A stretch of 64,000 nucleotides of DNA from Eubacterium xylanophilum ATCC 35991 (GTDB taxonomy: Bacteria; Bacillota; Clostridia; Lachnospirales; Lachnospiraceae): the NCBI RefSeq assembly GCF_000518685.1, contig NZ_KI912471.1:140948-204947 (forward strand), written 5' to 3'. Position numbers and translations under genes: made by a program. Of the stretch, positions 36,616 through 45,980 are shown piece by piece. The notes under the pieces are model-generated. The model ran no database searches and was not told the DNA's origin. It saw only the letters and a program-made list of their open reading frames with translations. Numbering within the stretch: position 1 is the first letter of the stretch; each line of letters begins with the position of its first letter.

Positions 36616-37743
36616 TCAAAAATTACCCAAAATTCTCACATGCTGAGCTTCTTCCTTGATTCCTCTAAGGGCGCATTTTACGCCGGAATCCTCAAGATTA
36701 CCCTCAATATCAACAAAGAATCTATATCTCCAATTTTGACCTGTAATAGGTCTTGATTCTATCATAAGCATGTTGAGATCATTAAACATAAAATGCGATA
36801 GGATCTTATAAAGTGATCCACTCTCATGTTTAACTTCAATACAAAGAGCTATTCTATTGCTCCCCTTCTTGTAAATATCTTTGTTAGATATTACGATAAA
36901 CCTCGTCGAATTGTTGGTTTCCTGCTGAATATTTTCCTTGATAATCTCAAGTCCATATTCCTTGGCAGCCCTTGCAGAACCGATTGCCGCTTTGGTCTTG
37001 TCCTGATCAATTGAAACTTTCTTAGCACTGTCCGATGTGCTGGCATACTCGATTTGCTTTATCTGCGGGTAGTTTGCAAGAAACTGACTACACTGTTTGA
37101 GACCCTGCTCATGAGAATAAATTGTCTTTATCTCATCCATCTTGGTTCCGGGAAGAGCCATGAGACACTGGTCAATCTTGACTACATGCTCTCCAACAAT
37201 ATTATTATCATAGTTGATTATAATATCATAATTTGTTGATATTCCACCGGTTGAAGAGTTTTCAATTGGCAATACACCATAATCAGCTTCACCTGACTGA
37301 ACCTTCTCCATAACTTCTTTGAAGGTTCCATTGGATATTCCAATTACATTCGTGCCGAAAAACTCTTCCATGGCCTGCTGTGTATATGATCCAGGGGATC
37401 CAAAATAGCATACCCTGGTATTCTCGTCATACTCAAGTTTATCCACGCACTCAAATCCCTTAATAGAATCTGTGTTTCTCAAAATATCATATTGATACTT
37501 TTTGCTAATTGACATAATTTGTGAAAATAGTTCGCGAACAGCTCGCTTATTAAAAGCTGTAGATGCAAGATCTTCCAGACTGTCAAGTTTCTGATTCTCA
37601 CGTTCCGGATCAAATACCGCCTTACCACTTCCTCGCTTGTACTCAGCAACCTCGTTGGCAACCAACATTCGCTCCTCAAACAATTCAACTATGCTTGAGT
37701 CAATCTTGTCAATTTTATTTCTTGATTCTTTTAAATCTACCAT
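36616..37743 (-). CDS. pheA: Bifunctional chorismate mutase / prephenate dehydratase
   Basis: 375 residues. Residues 1-90 are an AroQ chorismate mutase (LKESRNKIDKIDSSIVELFE, RMLVANEVAEYK), ~105-285 the prephenate dehydratase (YFGSPGSYTQQAMEEFFG, DYGVLPIENSSTGGIS, NSTRFIVISNK), and the rest an ACT regulatory domain (GSLYKILSHFMFNDLNMLMIESRP). Together they convert chorismate to phenylpyruvate, with Phe feedback expected through the ACT domain. It is the last gene of the purM-to-pheA run, starting 6 bases after the folB/K stop. No clear terminator is seen in the 137 bases before htrA. Confidence 0.95.
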   Translation of the reverse strand: MVDLKESRNKIDKIDSSIVELFEERMLVANEVAEYKRGSGKAVFDPERENQKLDSLEDLASTAFNKRAVRELFSQIMSISKKYQYDILRNTDSIKGFECVDKLEYDENTRVCYFGSPGSYTQQAMEEFFGTNVIGISNGTFKEVMEKVQSGEADYGVLPIENSSTGGISTNYDIIINYDNNIVGEHVVKIDQCLMALPGTKMDEIKTIYSHEQGLKQCSQFLANYPQIKQIEYASTSDSAKKVSIDQDKTKAAIGSARAAKEYGLEIIKENIQQETNNSTRFIVISNKDIYKKGSNRIALCIEVKHESGSLYKILSHFMFNDLNMLMIESRPITGQNWRYRFFVDIEGNLEDSGVKCALRGIKEEAQHVRILGNF

Positions 37744-37749
37744 TATTAT

Positions 37750-38571
37750 TTACCTTTTATCTTCTAATTCTGCCAGTAATTCAGTCATCGTCTTACCAAA
37801 TACTGGGTGCTTAAAAAATGGTGCAACATCACACATAGGTCTGAGAACAAAGTCTCTAATATGCGCTTCTCTGTGAGGAATTATCAAATCCTCTTCTTGT
37901 ATAATTAAATCATCATAATATATTATATCCAAATCAATTGTTCTAGGTCCCCAGTGAATCTCTCTGGTTCTGCCCCCCTGCTTTTCCACATCTTGTAAGA
38001 AATCAAGCAATTCTCTGGGGTCATATATAGTCTCAAAACATATCACACCATTGAGAAAATCATCCTGTTCTGTATATCCATAGGGCTCAGTTTCTATAAT
38101 TGTGGACATATATGCATTTTTACATTTTTCATTATTTCTTATGGCCTTATAAGCATTCTGTATGTGTTCTTCTCTGTGTCCTATATTGGAGCCAACTGAT
38201 ACATATACTTTCTTCCACATTCTCTCGACACTCAGTGAAACAGTCTCTAACGGCAACATAATAGGAGCCCATGGTTTTTTTATTGTAATTTTAATACCTA
38301 ATAGGGATTTGTATCTAATTAGAATTTTAGTGGCAATTATCTCTGCCACTGACTCAATAAGCTTGCATGTGCGCTGTCCCATAATCTCATTGATATAATG
38401 AGCTACTTCAGCATAATCTACGGAGTCCTCCAATGAGTCGCTTGTTCCCGCTTTTCTAGTATTTACATATAAATCAGCTGTTACCAAAAACTTTTGTCCG
38501 AGAACATTTTCTTCCTTTAACACACCATGATTCGAAAAACACTCAATATCTTTGATTTGTATTTTATCCAT
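37750..38571 (-). CDS. Fused dihydroneopterin aldolase / HPPK
   Basis: 273 residues. Residues ~1-115 are a FolB-type dihydroneopterin aldolase (IKDIECFSNHGVLKEE, LEDSVDYAEV, LIESVAEIIA) and ~120-273 a FolK hydroxymethyl-dihydropterin pyrophosphokinase (YVSVGSNIGHREEHIQNAY, EPYGYTEQDDFLNGV, GPRTIDLDIIYYDD, IPHREAHIRDFVLRPM). They catalyse successive steps making the pterin pyrophosphate that FolP joins to pABA. The reading frame is continuous between domains. Start at 38571 with GGAG six bases upstream; an in-frame ATG at 38583 is also possible. Its gene lies between folP and pheA in the operon. Confidence 0.94.
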   Translation of the reverse strand: MDKIQIKDIECFSNHGVLKEENVLGQKFLVTADLYVNTRKAGTSDSLEDSVDYAEVAHYINEIMGQRTCKLIESVAEIIATKILIRYKSLLGIKITIKKPWAPIMLPLETVSLSVERMWKKVYVSVGSNIGHREEHIQNAYKAIRNNEKCKNAYMSTIIETEPYGYTEQDDFLNGVICFETIYDPRELLDFLQDVEKQGGRTREIHWGPRTIDLDIIYYDDLIIQEEDLIIPHREAHIRDFVLRPMCDVAPFFKHPVFGKTMTELLAELEDKR

Positions 38572-38590
38572 TACAAGCTCCATTCTCTCT

Positions 38591-39394
38591 TTATCCGAGC
38601 TTTGAAATCATTTTTAATGCTCTATAATTTGCTTTTACATCATGTACCCTAAATATACTACATCCGTTTAGTGCCCCGTAAATAGTCGTAGCTAATGTAC
38701 CTTCTTCCCTTTCATTTACCGGAAGATCAAGTGCCAAACCTATAACACTCTTTCTTGAGGTTCCAAGAAGAATAGGATATCCAAGTTTCTCAAGCTGTGA
38801 AACCTCTCTTATAATCTCTAGATTCTGCTCAAAACTCTTGGCAAATCCAACACCGGGATCAATACATATCTTGTCATCAGATATGCCATATTCCCTGGCA
38901 ATATCTATACTCTCTTTCAAGTCCTCAATAACATCTGAGACAAAGTTGTCATAATTAGCTTCTTTTTTGTTATGCATTAGGCATACAGAAGCATCATACT
39001 TTTTGACATATTCCGCAATGTTTTTGTCATACTTAAATCCCCAGATATCATTAATCATATCTGCCCCCGCATCCAATGCTGCCAGGGCAACCTTACCCTT
39101 GTAGGTGTCAACAGAAATGGGAATGTCAAACTCTTCTTTGACGCGTTTTAACACTGGAAGAAGTCTGCTAATCTCCTCTTCATCACTAATCTTATCATAG
39201 GATGGTCTCGTGGATTCTGCGCCAATGTCAATGATATCTGCTCCATCATTAACCATGCTCTCCACCCGCTTAAGCGCTGCGTCTATGCTATTGAACTTGC
39301 CACCATCAGAAAAAGAATCCGGAGTGACGTTCAATATTCCCATGACATAGTAATTATTTTCAGTATCATAACTCTTATTCCCTATAATCAACAT
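38591..39394 (-). CDS. folP: Dihydropteroate synthase
   Basis: 267 residues, normal length. It condenses pterin pyrophosphate with p-aminobenzoate and is the sulfonamide target. Signatures: VMGILNVTPDSFSDGGKF, IIDIGAESTRPSYDKIS, ISVDTYKGKVA, MINDIWGF, DPGVGFAKSFEQN and LLGTSRKSVIG. Strong AGGAGA site. In the operon it follows folE by 29 bases. Confidence 0.96.
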   Translation of the reverse strand: MLIIGNKSYDTENNYYVMGILNVTPDSFSDGGKFNSIDAALKRVESMVNDGADIIDIGAESTRPSYDKISDEEEISRLLPVLKRVKEEFDIPISVDTYKGKVALAALDAGADMINDIWGFKYDKNIAEYVKKYDASVCLMHNKKEANYDNFVSDVIEDLKESIDIAREYGISDDKICIDPGVGFAKSFEQNLEIIREVSQLEKLGYPILLGTSRKSVIGLALDLPVNEREEGTLATTIYGALNGCSIFRVHDVKANYRALKMISKLG

Positions 39395-39423
39395 AAAATC
39401 TCCTAACCTACATATAAATCTAA

Positions 39424-39972
39424 CTATCTTACAAGATTAATAAACTCATCTCTTAATTCCTGCTTTTCAAAGCAGCCTCTCGTACAAATTGAGACAGTCT
39501 TTGAGCCTGGTTTTTTGATTCCACGCATAGTCATACACATATGCTCCGCTTCAATCATGACAATAACACCCTCCGGCTCCAAGTTTTCCATGAGAGCATC
39601 TGCAATCTGACATGTGAGTTGTTCTTGAATCTGAGCACGTCTAGCATATACTTCGACCGCTCTTGCAAGTTTACTGAGACCAGCCACTTTACCAGTTGGA
39701 ATATAGCCGATATGCACCTTGCCATAAAATGGTAAAAGGTGATGTTCACACAATGAATAAAAAGTTATATCTTTTTCAATTATGATATCTTTTTGTTCCG
39801 AGGAAAATACTCGGCTCAAGTGTGTCTTTGCATCGTCTGTATAACCCGCAAAAATCTCCTCGCACATGCTGGAGATTCTCTTAGGGGTATCGAGAAGACC
39901 CTCTCTAGTAGGGTCTTCTCCAATTCCTTCTAATAATAATTTAACTGCCTCTTCGATTTTTTTCTTATCCAA
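39424..39972 (-). CDS. folE: GTP cyclohydrolase I
   Basis: 182 residues, typical FolE. It converts GTP to dihydroneopterin triphosphate, the first step of folate synthesis. Conserved: [36 protein letters not shown] with the zinc-binding Cys and His residues, [15 protein letters not shown], and [16 protein letters not shown]. The start codon is TTG with AGGAGATG upstream. Located 17 bases after glyA. Confidence 0.96.
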   Translation of the reverse strand: MDKKKIEEAVKLLLEGIGEDPTREGLLDTPKRISSMCEEIFAGYTDDAKTHLSRVFSSEQKDIIIEKDITFYSLCEHHLLPFYGKVHIGYIPTGKVAGLSKLARAVEVYARRAQIQEQLTCQIADALMENLEPEGVIVMIEAEHMCMTMRGIKKPGSKTVSICTRGCFEKQELRDEFINLVR

Positions 39973-39989
39973 AACGACATCTCCTAAAA

Positions 39990-41228
39990 TTAATACAAAG
40001 GATGTGAGTCAGTCAACTTCTTAACGATTGCTTTGGCCTTATCTTTGTTGGCATCAAAATCATTGATGAGCATAGCGATAGCCTCAGCGATCTCATCCAT
40101 ATCATTTACATCCATTCCTCTAGTTGTAACAGCAGCTGTTCCAAGTCTGATTCCACTTGTTACAAATGGGCTCTGAGGATCATTTGGAATAGTATTCTTA
40201 TTCGCTGTAATATTAGCCTCGTCAAGCCATGCCTCTACCTCTTTACCGGTAAGACCCTTCTTAGCAAGGTCAACAAGCATAAGATGATTGTCTGTTCCGC
40301 CAGATACAATATCAACACCGCGCTTCATAAGTCCCTCGCTGAGAGCTTTTGCATTGGCAACAACATTCTTACCATATTCTTTGAAACTTGGATCCAAAGC
40401 CTCTTTGAAGCATACTGCTTTAGCTGCAATAACATGCATAAGAGGACCACCCTGAATACCAGGGAAAATTGATTTGTTGAGCTTCATCTCGTTGGCAAAT
40501 TCCTCACTTGAAAGAATCATACCACCACGAGGTCCACGAAGTGTCTTGTGAGTTGTAGTTGTTGTTACATGAGCATAAGGAATTGGGCTCTCATGAACAC
40601 CGGCAGCTACAAGTCCAGCAATATGAGCCATATCTACCATGAGATATGCTCCAACCATATCTGCAATCTCACGGAAACGCTTGAAGTCAATCTTACGGCA
40701 GTAAGCACTGGCACCAGCGATAATCATCTTAGGTTTACACTCTTTGGCAATTCTCTCAACTTCATCATAATCGATGAATCCATCATCATTAACACCATAA
40801 GGAACGATATTGTAATATGTTCCAGAAATATTAGCTGGGCTTCCATGTGAAAGATGTCCGCCGTGATCAAGGTTCATACCCATAACAGTCTCGCCCGGCT
40901 TAACAAGGGCGAAGAATACTGCCATATTAGCCTGAGCACCTGAATGAGGCTGTACATTGGCATATGTGCAACCAAACAACTCTTTGGCGCGATCTCTTGC
41001 AAGATCCTCAATGATATCTACATACTGACATCCACCATAATAACGCTTTCCAGGGTATCCCTCTGCATACTTATTGGTGCATGTACTTCCCATAGCAGCC
41101 ATAACAGCTTTGCTTACAAAATTTTCAGAAGCAATAAGCTCGATATGATCATTCTGTCTATCAGTCTCTAACTGCATTGCTTTTGCCAATTCTGGGTCAA
41201 AATTCTTTACTTCATCAAATGAATACAT
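39990..41228 (-). CDS. glyA: Serine hydroxymethyltransferase
   Basis: 412 residues, normal length. A PLP enzyme that moves the serine hydroxymethyl group to tetrahydrofolate, supplying one-carbon units for PurN and other steps. Motifs: [51 protein letters not shown], and the PLP-lysine region [23 protein letters not shown] precedes the ATG. Its place between purine and folate genes links folate synthesis with its use. Confidence 0.97.
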   Translation of the reverse strand: MYSFDEVKNFDPELAKAMQLETDRQNDHIELIASENFVSKAVMAAMGSTCTNKYAEGYPGKRYYGGCQYVDIIEDLARDRAKELFGCTYANVQPHSGAQANMAVFFALVKPGETVMGMNLDHGGHLSHGSPANISGTYYNIVPYGVNDDGFIDYDEVERIAKECKPKMIIAGASAYCRKIDFKRFREIADMVGAYLMVDMAHIAGLVAAGVHESPIPYAHVTTTTTHKTLRGPRGGMILSSEEFANEMKLNKSIFPGIQGGPLMHVIAAKAVCFKEALDPSFKEYGKNVVANAKALSEGLMKRGVDIVSGGTDNHLMLVDLAKKGLTGKEVEAWLDEANITANKNTIPNDPQSPFVTSGIRLGTAAVTTRGMDVNDMDEIAEAIAMLINDFDANKDKAKAIVKKLTDSHPLY

Positions 41229-41251
41229 ATTATATTTTCTCCTTTAATTAA

Positions 41252-42526
41252 TTATTTTACTTCATCTATTGCTTTACCGATATCATTTCTCATATACTTA
41301 TTGTCAAATGATACCCACTTTGTCGCCTCATAGGCATTCTTTCTAGCCTCAACAAGGTCACTTCCCTTAGCAGTTACGCCAAGTACACGACCTCCATTAG
41401 TGACAATCTTGTCACCATCAAACTTTGTTCCGGCGTGGAAAACATAATAGCCATCTTTATTCTCAAAGTTCTCCAATCCTGTGATTTCCTTGCCTTTTTC
41501 GTAAGCGACAGGATAACCATCTGATGCAAGAACTACGCATACAGCCGCATTATCTTCAAATTGAAGGTCAACCTCATCCAACTTTCCGTCGATACACGCA
41601 TTCATGACATCTACAATGTCATTTTTCATTCTTGGCAATACTACCTGAGCTTCAGGATCTCCGAATCTCGCATTATATTCAAGAACCTTAGGGCCATCTT
41701 CTGTGAGCATGAGTCCCACAAACAGAATTCCAACAAAATCGCGTCCCTCTGCTTTCATGGCATCCATTGTAGGTTGATATACTTTCTCTTCGCAAAAACG
41801 ACTTACTTCATCATTATAAAACGGACTAGGTGAAAATGTTCCCATACCACCTGTATTAAGTCCTTCATCATTATCCTTTGCGCGCTTATGATCTTGAGCG
41901 CTGGTCATAGGTTTGATGTGTGTTCCATCGCAGTAGCACAATACAGATACCTCTCTACCTGTCATAAACTCCTCGATGACAATCTGATTTCCGGCATCGC
42001 CAAATTGCTTATCTAGCATCAATGACTTGACACCTTCCTTGGCCTCATCCAATGTGTTGCAAATAAGCACTCCCTTGCCGAGAGCAAGTCCATCTGCTTT
42101 TAGTACGATAGGCATCTTGGCTGTCTCCAAATACTTGAGGGCAGCCTCTGGGTTGTCAAAATTCTCATAGGCAGCAGTTGGAATGTTGTACTTTTTCATA
42201 AGATCTTTTGAAAAAGCCTTACTTCCCTCAATGATAGCCGCATTCTTTCTTGGTCCAAAAACTCTTAAACCTCGTTTTTCAAACACATCTACCACTCCAC
42301 CAACAAGTGGATCATCCATACCGATAATTGTGAGATCAATCTCATTCTTCTCAGCAAAATCAGCTAATTTGTCAAATTCCATAGCACCGATATCTACGCA
42401 CTCTGCAACTCCTGCAATACCTGCATTACCTGGTGCACAATAAATCTTATCTACTTTATCACTCTTATTAACGCTAGTGGCAATCGCATGTTCACGTCCA
42501 CCGCTTCCAACTATAAGAACTTTCAT
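41252..42526 (-). CDS. purD: Phosphoribosylamine-glycine ligase
   Basis: 424 residues. ATP-grasp enzyme for the second step of purine synthesis (GAR synthesis). Motifs: VLIVGSGGREHAIA at the N-terminus, IVLKADGLALGKGVLI, GREVSVLCYCDGTH, and VLEYNARFGDPEAQVVLPRM. Start at 42526 with AGAGAGGTT upstream; the longer frame adds seven residues overlapping the purN stop region. It lies 17 bases after purN. Confidence 0.96.
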   Translation of the reverse strand: MKVLIVGSGGREHAIATSVNKSDKVDKIYCAPGNAGIAGVAECVDIGAMEFDKLADFAEKNEIDLTIIGMDDPLVGGVVDVFEKRGLRVFGPRKNAAIIEGSKAFSKDLMKKYNIPTAAYENFDNPEAALKYLETAKMPIVLKADGLALGKGVLICNTLDEAKEGVKSLMLDKQFGDAGNQIVIEEFMTGREVSVLCYCDGTHIKPMTSAQDHKRAKDNDEGLNTGGMGTFSPSPFYNDEVSRFCEEKVYQPTMDAMKAEGRDFVGILFVGLMLTEDGPKVLEYNARFGDPEAQVVLPRMKNDIVDVMNACIDGKLDEVDLQFEDNAAVCVVLASDGYPVAYEKGKEITGLENFENKDGYYVFHAGTKFDGDKIVTNGGRVLGVTAKGSDLVEARKNAYEATKWVSFDNKYMRNDIGKAIDEVK

Positions 42527-42543
42527 CTGAACCTCTCTTTTCA

Positions 42544-43167
42544 TCAAATATGCTTCACTATATTACCCTCAAGCTTTAATCTGCCATTGGCAAAATCATC
42601 TATAGCTTGCGGTAAAATATTCCATTCTGCCTGCTCCATTACTCGCTTTTGCAAAACTTCCGGAGTGTCATCATCTAAGACTTCAACTGCCTTTTGAGAT
42701 ATAATCGCTCCGTCATCTGCAATCTCATTTACAAAGTGAACTGTAGCGCCGGTAACTTTGTTGCCCCTTTCTAGGACTTTCTCATGAACTTTAAGTCCAT
42801 AGTAACCAGGACCACAATGAGAAGGAATCAAGGATGGATGAATATTCATCATTCTTCCCTCAAAATGCTTCACTAGATTCTCCGGTAAAATCACAAGGAA
42901 ACCAGCCAAAACAACTAAATCAACATTATAAGAGTCAAGACATTCTATCATGGCCTCACCATATTCTTCAAGTGTAGAATAGTCTTTCTTTCTAATAAGC
43001 TTTGATTCAATGCCGTTAATCTTAGCTCTCTCCAATGCATATGCATCGTCTTTGTTGCTTATGACTACAGACAACTTAGAATTTGTAATCTTTCCCGAGT
43101 TAACTGCATCTATAATTGCTTGAAGATTTGTTCCGCCTCCGGAAACAAGAACTGCAACATTTATCAT
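42544..43167 (-). CDS. purN: Phosphoribosylglycinamide formyltransferase
   Basis: 207 residues. The 10-formyl-THF dependent GAR transformylase. VLVSGGGTNLQAIIDAV at the N-terminus, VVLAGFLVILPENLV, the catalytic MMNIHPSLIPSHCGPGYYG with Asn-His, and GATVHFVNEIADDGAIISQK are conserved. It lies 13 bases after purM in the same operon. Confidence 0.96.
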   Translation of the reverse strand: MINVAVLVSGGGTNLQAIIDAVNSGKITNSKLSVVISNKDDAYALERAKINGIESKLIRKKDYSTLEEYGEAMIECLDSYNVDLVVLAGFLVILPENLVKHFEGRMMNIHPSLIPSHCGPGYYGLKVHEKVLERGNKVTGATVHFVNEIADDGAIISQKAVEVLDDDTPEVLQKRVMEQAEWNILPQAIDDFANGRLKLEGNIVKHI

Positions 43168-43180
43168 CTTTGCATCCTCT

Positions 43181-44206
43181 CTATAATAATGTTATTCCTT
43201 TATCTCCATCAACAATCTCACCCATGATATAAGGTGTCTCACCGGCTTTTCTAATAGCATCAACTGTGTTGTTAACATCATTAGCATCAACTGCAACAAT
43301 CATACCAACACCCATGTTGTATGTATTAAACATATCATCTTCAGATACATCTCCATCTTTGGCCAACATCTGGAAAATTGGTGGAATAGTAAAGCTATCC
43401 TTGGAAATATTGGCATGTGTTCCATCCTTCAACATACGCGGAATATTTTCATAGAATCCACCACCTGTGATGTGACTGCATGCCTTAATAACAATACCGG
43501 CTTCCTTAATGGTGCTCAATGCCTTAACATATATCTTGGTTGGAGTCAGGAGCACATCACCGAGCTTACCTGAGATTGACTCATAGTGTCTGTTAAGCGC
43601 TTCCTCGTTCATGCTAAATACTTTTCTTACAAGCGAGAAACCATTACTGTGCAAGCCAGAAGATGCGATTCCAACAAGAACATCGCCTGCCTTGAGATCT
43701 TTTCCTGTAATCATGTCCTGCTTGTCAACGATTCCCACTGAAAATCCAGCTAGGTCGTACTCATCCACTGGATAGAAACCAGGCATCTCTGCAGTTTCTC
43801 CTCCGATAAGTGCTGCCCCTGATTGACGACATCCATCAGCTACTCCACTAACTATCTTGGCAATTTTTTCTGGCTCATTCTTGCCGCAAGCGATATAGTC
43901 GAGGAAGAACAAAGGCATTCCTCCTGCACAGGCAATATCATTAACGCACATTGCCACGCAATCAATACCGATAGTATCATGTTTGTCCATCAAAAATGCA
44001 AGTTTAAGCTTGGTTCCAACTCCATCTGTTCCTGAAACCAATGTAGGCTCCTTCATATTAGAAAAGCCTTTCATCGAAAATGCTCCGGAAAATCCACCGA
44101 TATCAGTAAGTACTTCCGGTCTCATAGTTGAAGCAATATGCTCTTTCATAAGTGAAACAGCCTTATATCCTGCTTCAATATCAACTCCTGCTTTTTTGTA
44201 ATCCAT
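43181..44206 (-). CDS. purM: Phosphoribosylformylglycinamidine cyclo-ligase
   Basis: 341 residues. AIR synthetase, which closes the imidazole ring in purine synthesis. Motifs: YKKAGVDIEAGYKAV, LVSGTDGVGTKLKLAF, DCVAMCVNDIACAGGMPLFF, LIGGETAEMPGFY and HITGGGFYENIPRML. First gene of the purM-purN-purD-glyA-folE-folP-folB/K-pheA operon, which has gaps of only 6 to 29 bases. Start at 44206, with GGAGGAATT about 11 bases upstream; the ATG at 44224 has no such site. Confidence 0.96.
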   Translation of the reverse strand: MDYKKAGVDIEAGYKAVSLMKEHIASTMRPEVLTDIGGFSGAFSMKGFSNMKEPTLVSGTDGVGTKLKLAFLMDKHDTIGIDCVAMCVNDIACAGGMPLFFLDYIACGKNEPEKIAKIVSGVADGCRQSGAALIGGETAEMPGFYPVDEYDLAGFSVGIVDKQDMITGKDLKAGDVLVGIASSGLHSNGFSLVRKVFSMNEEALNRHYESISGKLGDVLLTPTKIYVKALSTIKEAGIVIKACSHITGGGFYENIPRMLKDGTHANISKDSFTIPPIFQMLAKDGDVSEDDMFNTYNMGVGMIVAVDANDVNNTVDAIRKAGETPYIMGEIVDGDKGITLL

Positions 44207-44315
44207 AGTCGCCAATTCCTCCATTAAAATATTTACTCATTAAAGTTTTCTATGAAAATGCGATTATATGTACTTTTGAAAAAAGAACATACCTCGGCAA
44301 TTTTCATACTAAATG

Positions 44316-44344
44316 ATTATACCACAACTCTTTTTATATTACAA
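44316..44344 (-). promoter_or_regulatory. Sigma-A promoter of the purM operon
   Basis: Minus-strand TTGTAA (44344-44339) and TATAAT (44321-44316) with a 17-bp spacer. The leader is ~100 nt. I saw no purine riboswitch core or other known aptamer in it. Confidence 0.75.
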
Positions 44345-44419
44345 GATACGAATTTTAAAGAAAAATGTCGAACATACTTCTGCTTCAAGTCATGCATGAC
44401 ATTTTTAAAGCATAAAATG

Positions 44420-44447
44420 TTGACTTCTAGTAGATTTTTGGTATAAT
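44420..44447 (+). promoter_or_regulatory. Sigma-A promoter of the DRE-TIM enzyme gene
   Basis: TTGACT (44420-44425) and TATAAT (44442-44447) with a 16-bp spacer, divergent from the purM promoter; together these account for the 305-bp gene-free gap. Confidence 0.75.
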
Positions 44448-44511
44448 ATAATTTGTGATTTTGTAAATAGGGCTCGTATATGCCCGCAAATTTTTTATGA
44501 GGAGTAATGTT

Positions 44512-45486
44512 ATGGAAACAAAAGGAACACTTCTATCCTACCGCCCAGACATACGCGTAGTTGATGCTACCATACGCGATGGCGGACTTGTTAATGATTT
44601 TAGATTTACAGATGAGTTTGTAAAAAAGCTCTATGAGACAAACATCAAAGCCGGTGTTGATTATATGGAGTTTGGATATAAAGCTTCAAAGGAAATTTTT
44701 GATACTAATGAATTTGGAATTTGGAAGTTCTGCGACGAAGAAGACATCAGAAGGATTGTCGGTGACAATGATACTGATATGAAGATTGCTGTTATGGCCG
44801 ACGTAGGACGTACTGATTATAAAAAGGATATCATAGACAGAGCTGATAGTGTTATCGATCTCATCAGAATTGCTACATATATTAATACAATCCCTGCAGC
44901 AATCGAGATGGCTGAGTATTGTCATGAAAAGGGTTATGAGACAACAATCAATATCATGGCCGTTTCCAATGACAACGACGCTGATATCGATGAGGCACTG
45001 GAATTGATCTGTCAGAGTAACGTTGATGGAGTATATATTGTAGATAGTTACGGAGCTATATATCCGGAGCAGATGAGAAAACTCTCTGAGAAGTACTGTA
45101 GATTCGCAGAAAAAGCTGGTAAGTTTGTTGGAATTCATGCTCACAACAATCAGCAATTAGCTTTTGCTAATACAATCGAAGCCCTGAGAATGGGTGTTAG
45201 TTACTTGGATGTCACAGTTAATGGAATGGGACGTGGTGCAGGAAACTGTTCAAGTGAATTACTTCTTGGTTTCCTTAAAAACCCTAAGTTCTCTGTGATT
45301 CCACTTTTAGACTTCCTCGAGAAATACATGTTACCTCTCAAAGAACAGGGTGTGACATGGGGATATGATATACCGTATTTGTTGACCGGTCAGCTCAACC
45401 AGCATCCCCGAACAGCTATAGAGGCTATCAAACAAAAAAGAACTGACTACAAGAAGTTTTACGTAGATTTGTATGACTACAAATAG
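44512..45486 (+). CDS. HMGL-like (DRE-TIM) aldolase/lyase superfamily protein, substrate unknown
   Basis: 324 residues. A TIM barrel of the HMG-CoA lyase / isopropylmalate synthase / 4-hydroxy-2-oxovalerate aldolase superfamily. Metal and substrate signatures are present: VDATIRDGGLVND at the N-terminus (the D-x-R-D-G motif), GIHAHNNQQLAFAN (HxH metal ligands), and NGMGRGAGNCSSELLLG. It lacks the LeuA allosteric domain and DmpG partner gene. It probably breaks or makes a carbon-carbon bond next to a carboxylate. Start at 44512 with GAGGAG at 44499-44504. Single gene with its own promoter and terminator, divergent from purM. Confidence 0.8.
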   Translation: METKGTLLSYRPDIRVVDATIRDGGLVNDFRFTDEFVKKLYETNIKAGVDYMEFGYKASKEIFDTNEFGIWKFCDEEDIRRIVGDNDTDMKIAVMADVGRTDYKKDIIDRADSVIDLIRIATYINTIPAAIEMAEYCHEKGYETTINIMAVSNDNDADIDEALELICQSNVDGVYIVDSYGAIYPEQMRKLSEKYCRFAEKAGKFVGIHAHNNQQLAFANTIEALRMGVSYLDVTVNGMGRGAGNCSSELLLGFLKNPKFSVIPLLDFLEKYMLPLKEQGVTWGYDIPYLLTGQLNQHPRTAIEAIKQKRTDYKKFYVDLYDYK

Positions 45487-45500
45487 AAATATGTACAAAA

Positions 45501-45526
45501 AGCCGTATCCACTAATGGATACGGCT
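45501..45526 (+). terminator. Terminator of the DRE-TIM enzyme gene
   Basis: Perfect 10-bp inverted repeat AGCCGTATCC / GGATACGGCT with a 6-base loop, followed by TTTAACTTT; A-rich upstream, so it could also act on the minus strand. Confidence 0.85.
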
Positions 45527-45581
45527 TTAACTTTACTTTGAATATTGAATTGATTAAAAAAACAAGCAACTAACTCATCTT

Positions 45582-45839
45582 CTATCGTTTAATACGATCA
45601 CCATTCTCCAATACGAAAACAATGGTTTTTCCCTCTGGAACTACATCCTTGATTAGACGATTGCCCAATCTCTTGTTAACCATATCTGCAGCACGCTTTC
45701 CAGCTGTAACTGCTCTATCCGCATCACCAACTTTAAGAGCTTCCTTGATATCTGTGCTATATATCTTAGTAGTCTTTGCCAAGTCAGTACTTTTGATAAA
45801 ACTATCATACTTTGCTAATTTTCTTAATACCGATTTCAT
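45582..45839 (-). CDS. Small conserved-looking hypothetical protein
   Basis: 85 residues. Mostly helical and basic in the first half (MKSVLRKLAKYDSFIKSTDL), with a central ALKVGDADRAVTAGKRAADM stretch that looks like a helical pair, and a C-terminal strand pair (KTIVFVLENGDRIKR). No signal peptide, zinc motif or recognised family. The start at 45839 is set by AAGGAGGACG just upstream. It is a single gene with its own promoter, between two convergent or co-directional neighbours of unrelated function. Coding is well supported by the ribosome site and promoter; function is unknown. Confidence 0.68.
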   Translation of the reverse strand: MKSVLRKLAKYDSFIKSTDLAKTTKIYSTDIKEALKVGDADRAVTAGKRAADMVNKRLGNRLIKDVVPEGKTIVFVLENGDRIKR

Positions 45840-45922
45840 ACTCTCGTCCTCCTTCACAGTCTGTTACAAATGAAGGTTACACACCTTTATATTCTATATT
45901 CAATTGTCCTTCATCTAATTAT

Positions 45923-45951
45923 ATTTTATACTGTTTTGTATATTTTTGCAA
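45923..45951 (-). promoter_or_regulatory. Putative promoter of the 85-residue protein gene
   Basis: Minus-strand TTGCAA (45951-45946) and TAAAAT (45928-45923) with a 17-bp spacer. Confidence 0.55.
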
Positions 45952-45980
45952 TAGAAATTATTTAACTTAGATTGATTATC

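Noticed and set aside
37750-38571. FolB and FolK as two genes joined by a sequencing error
   Set aside because: The frame runs smoothly through a short linker and such fusions are known in Clostridia.
44225-44420. Purine riboswitch before purM
   Set aside because: Searched by eye for the conserved three-way junction core and loop sequences; none found in the ~100-nt leader.
44686-45156. Antisense ORF of 156 residues in the DRE-TIM gene
   Set aside because: It overlaps the conserved enzyme entirely and has no start signals.
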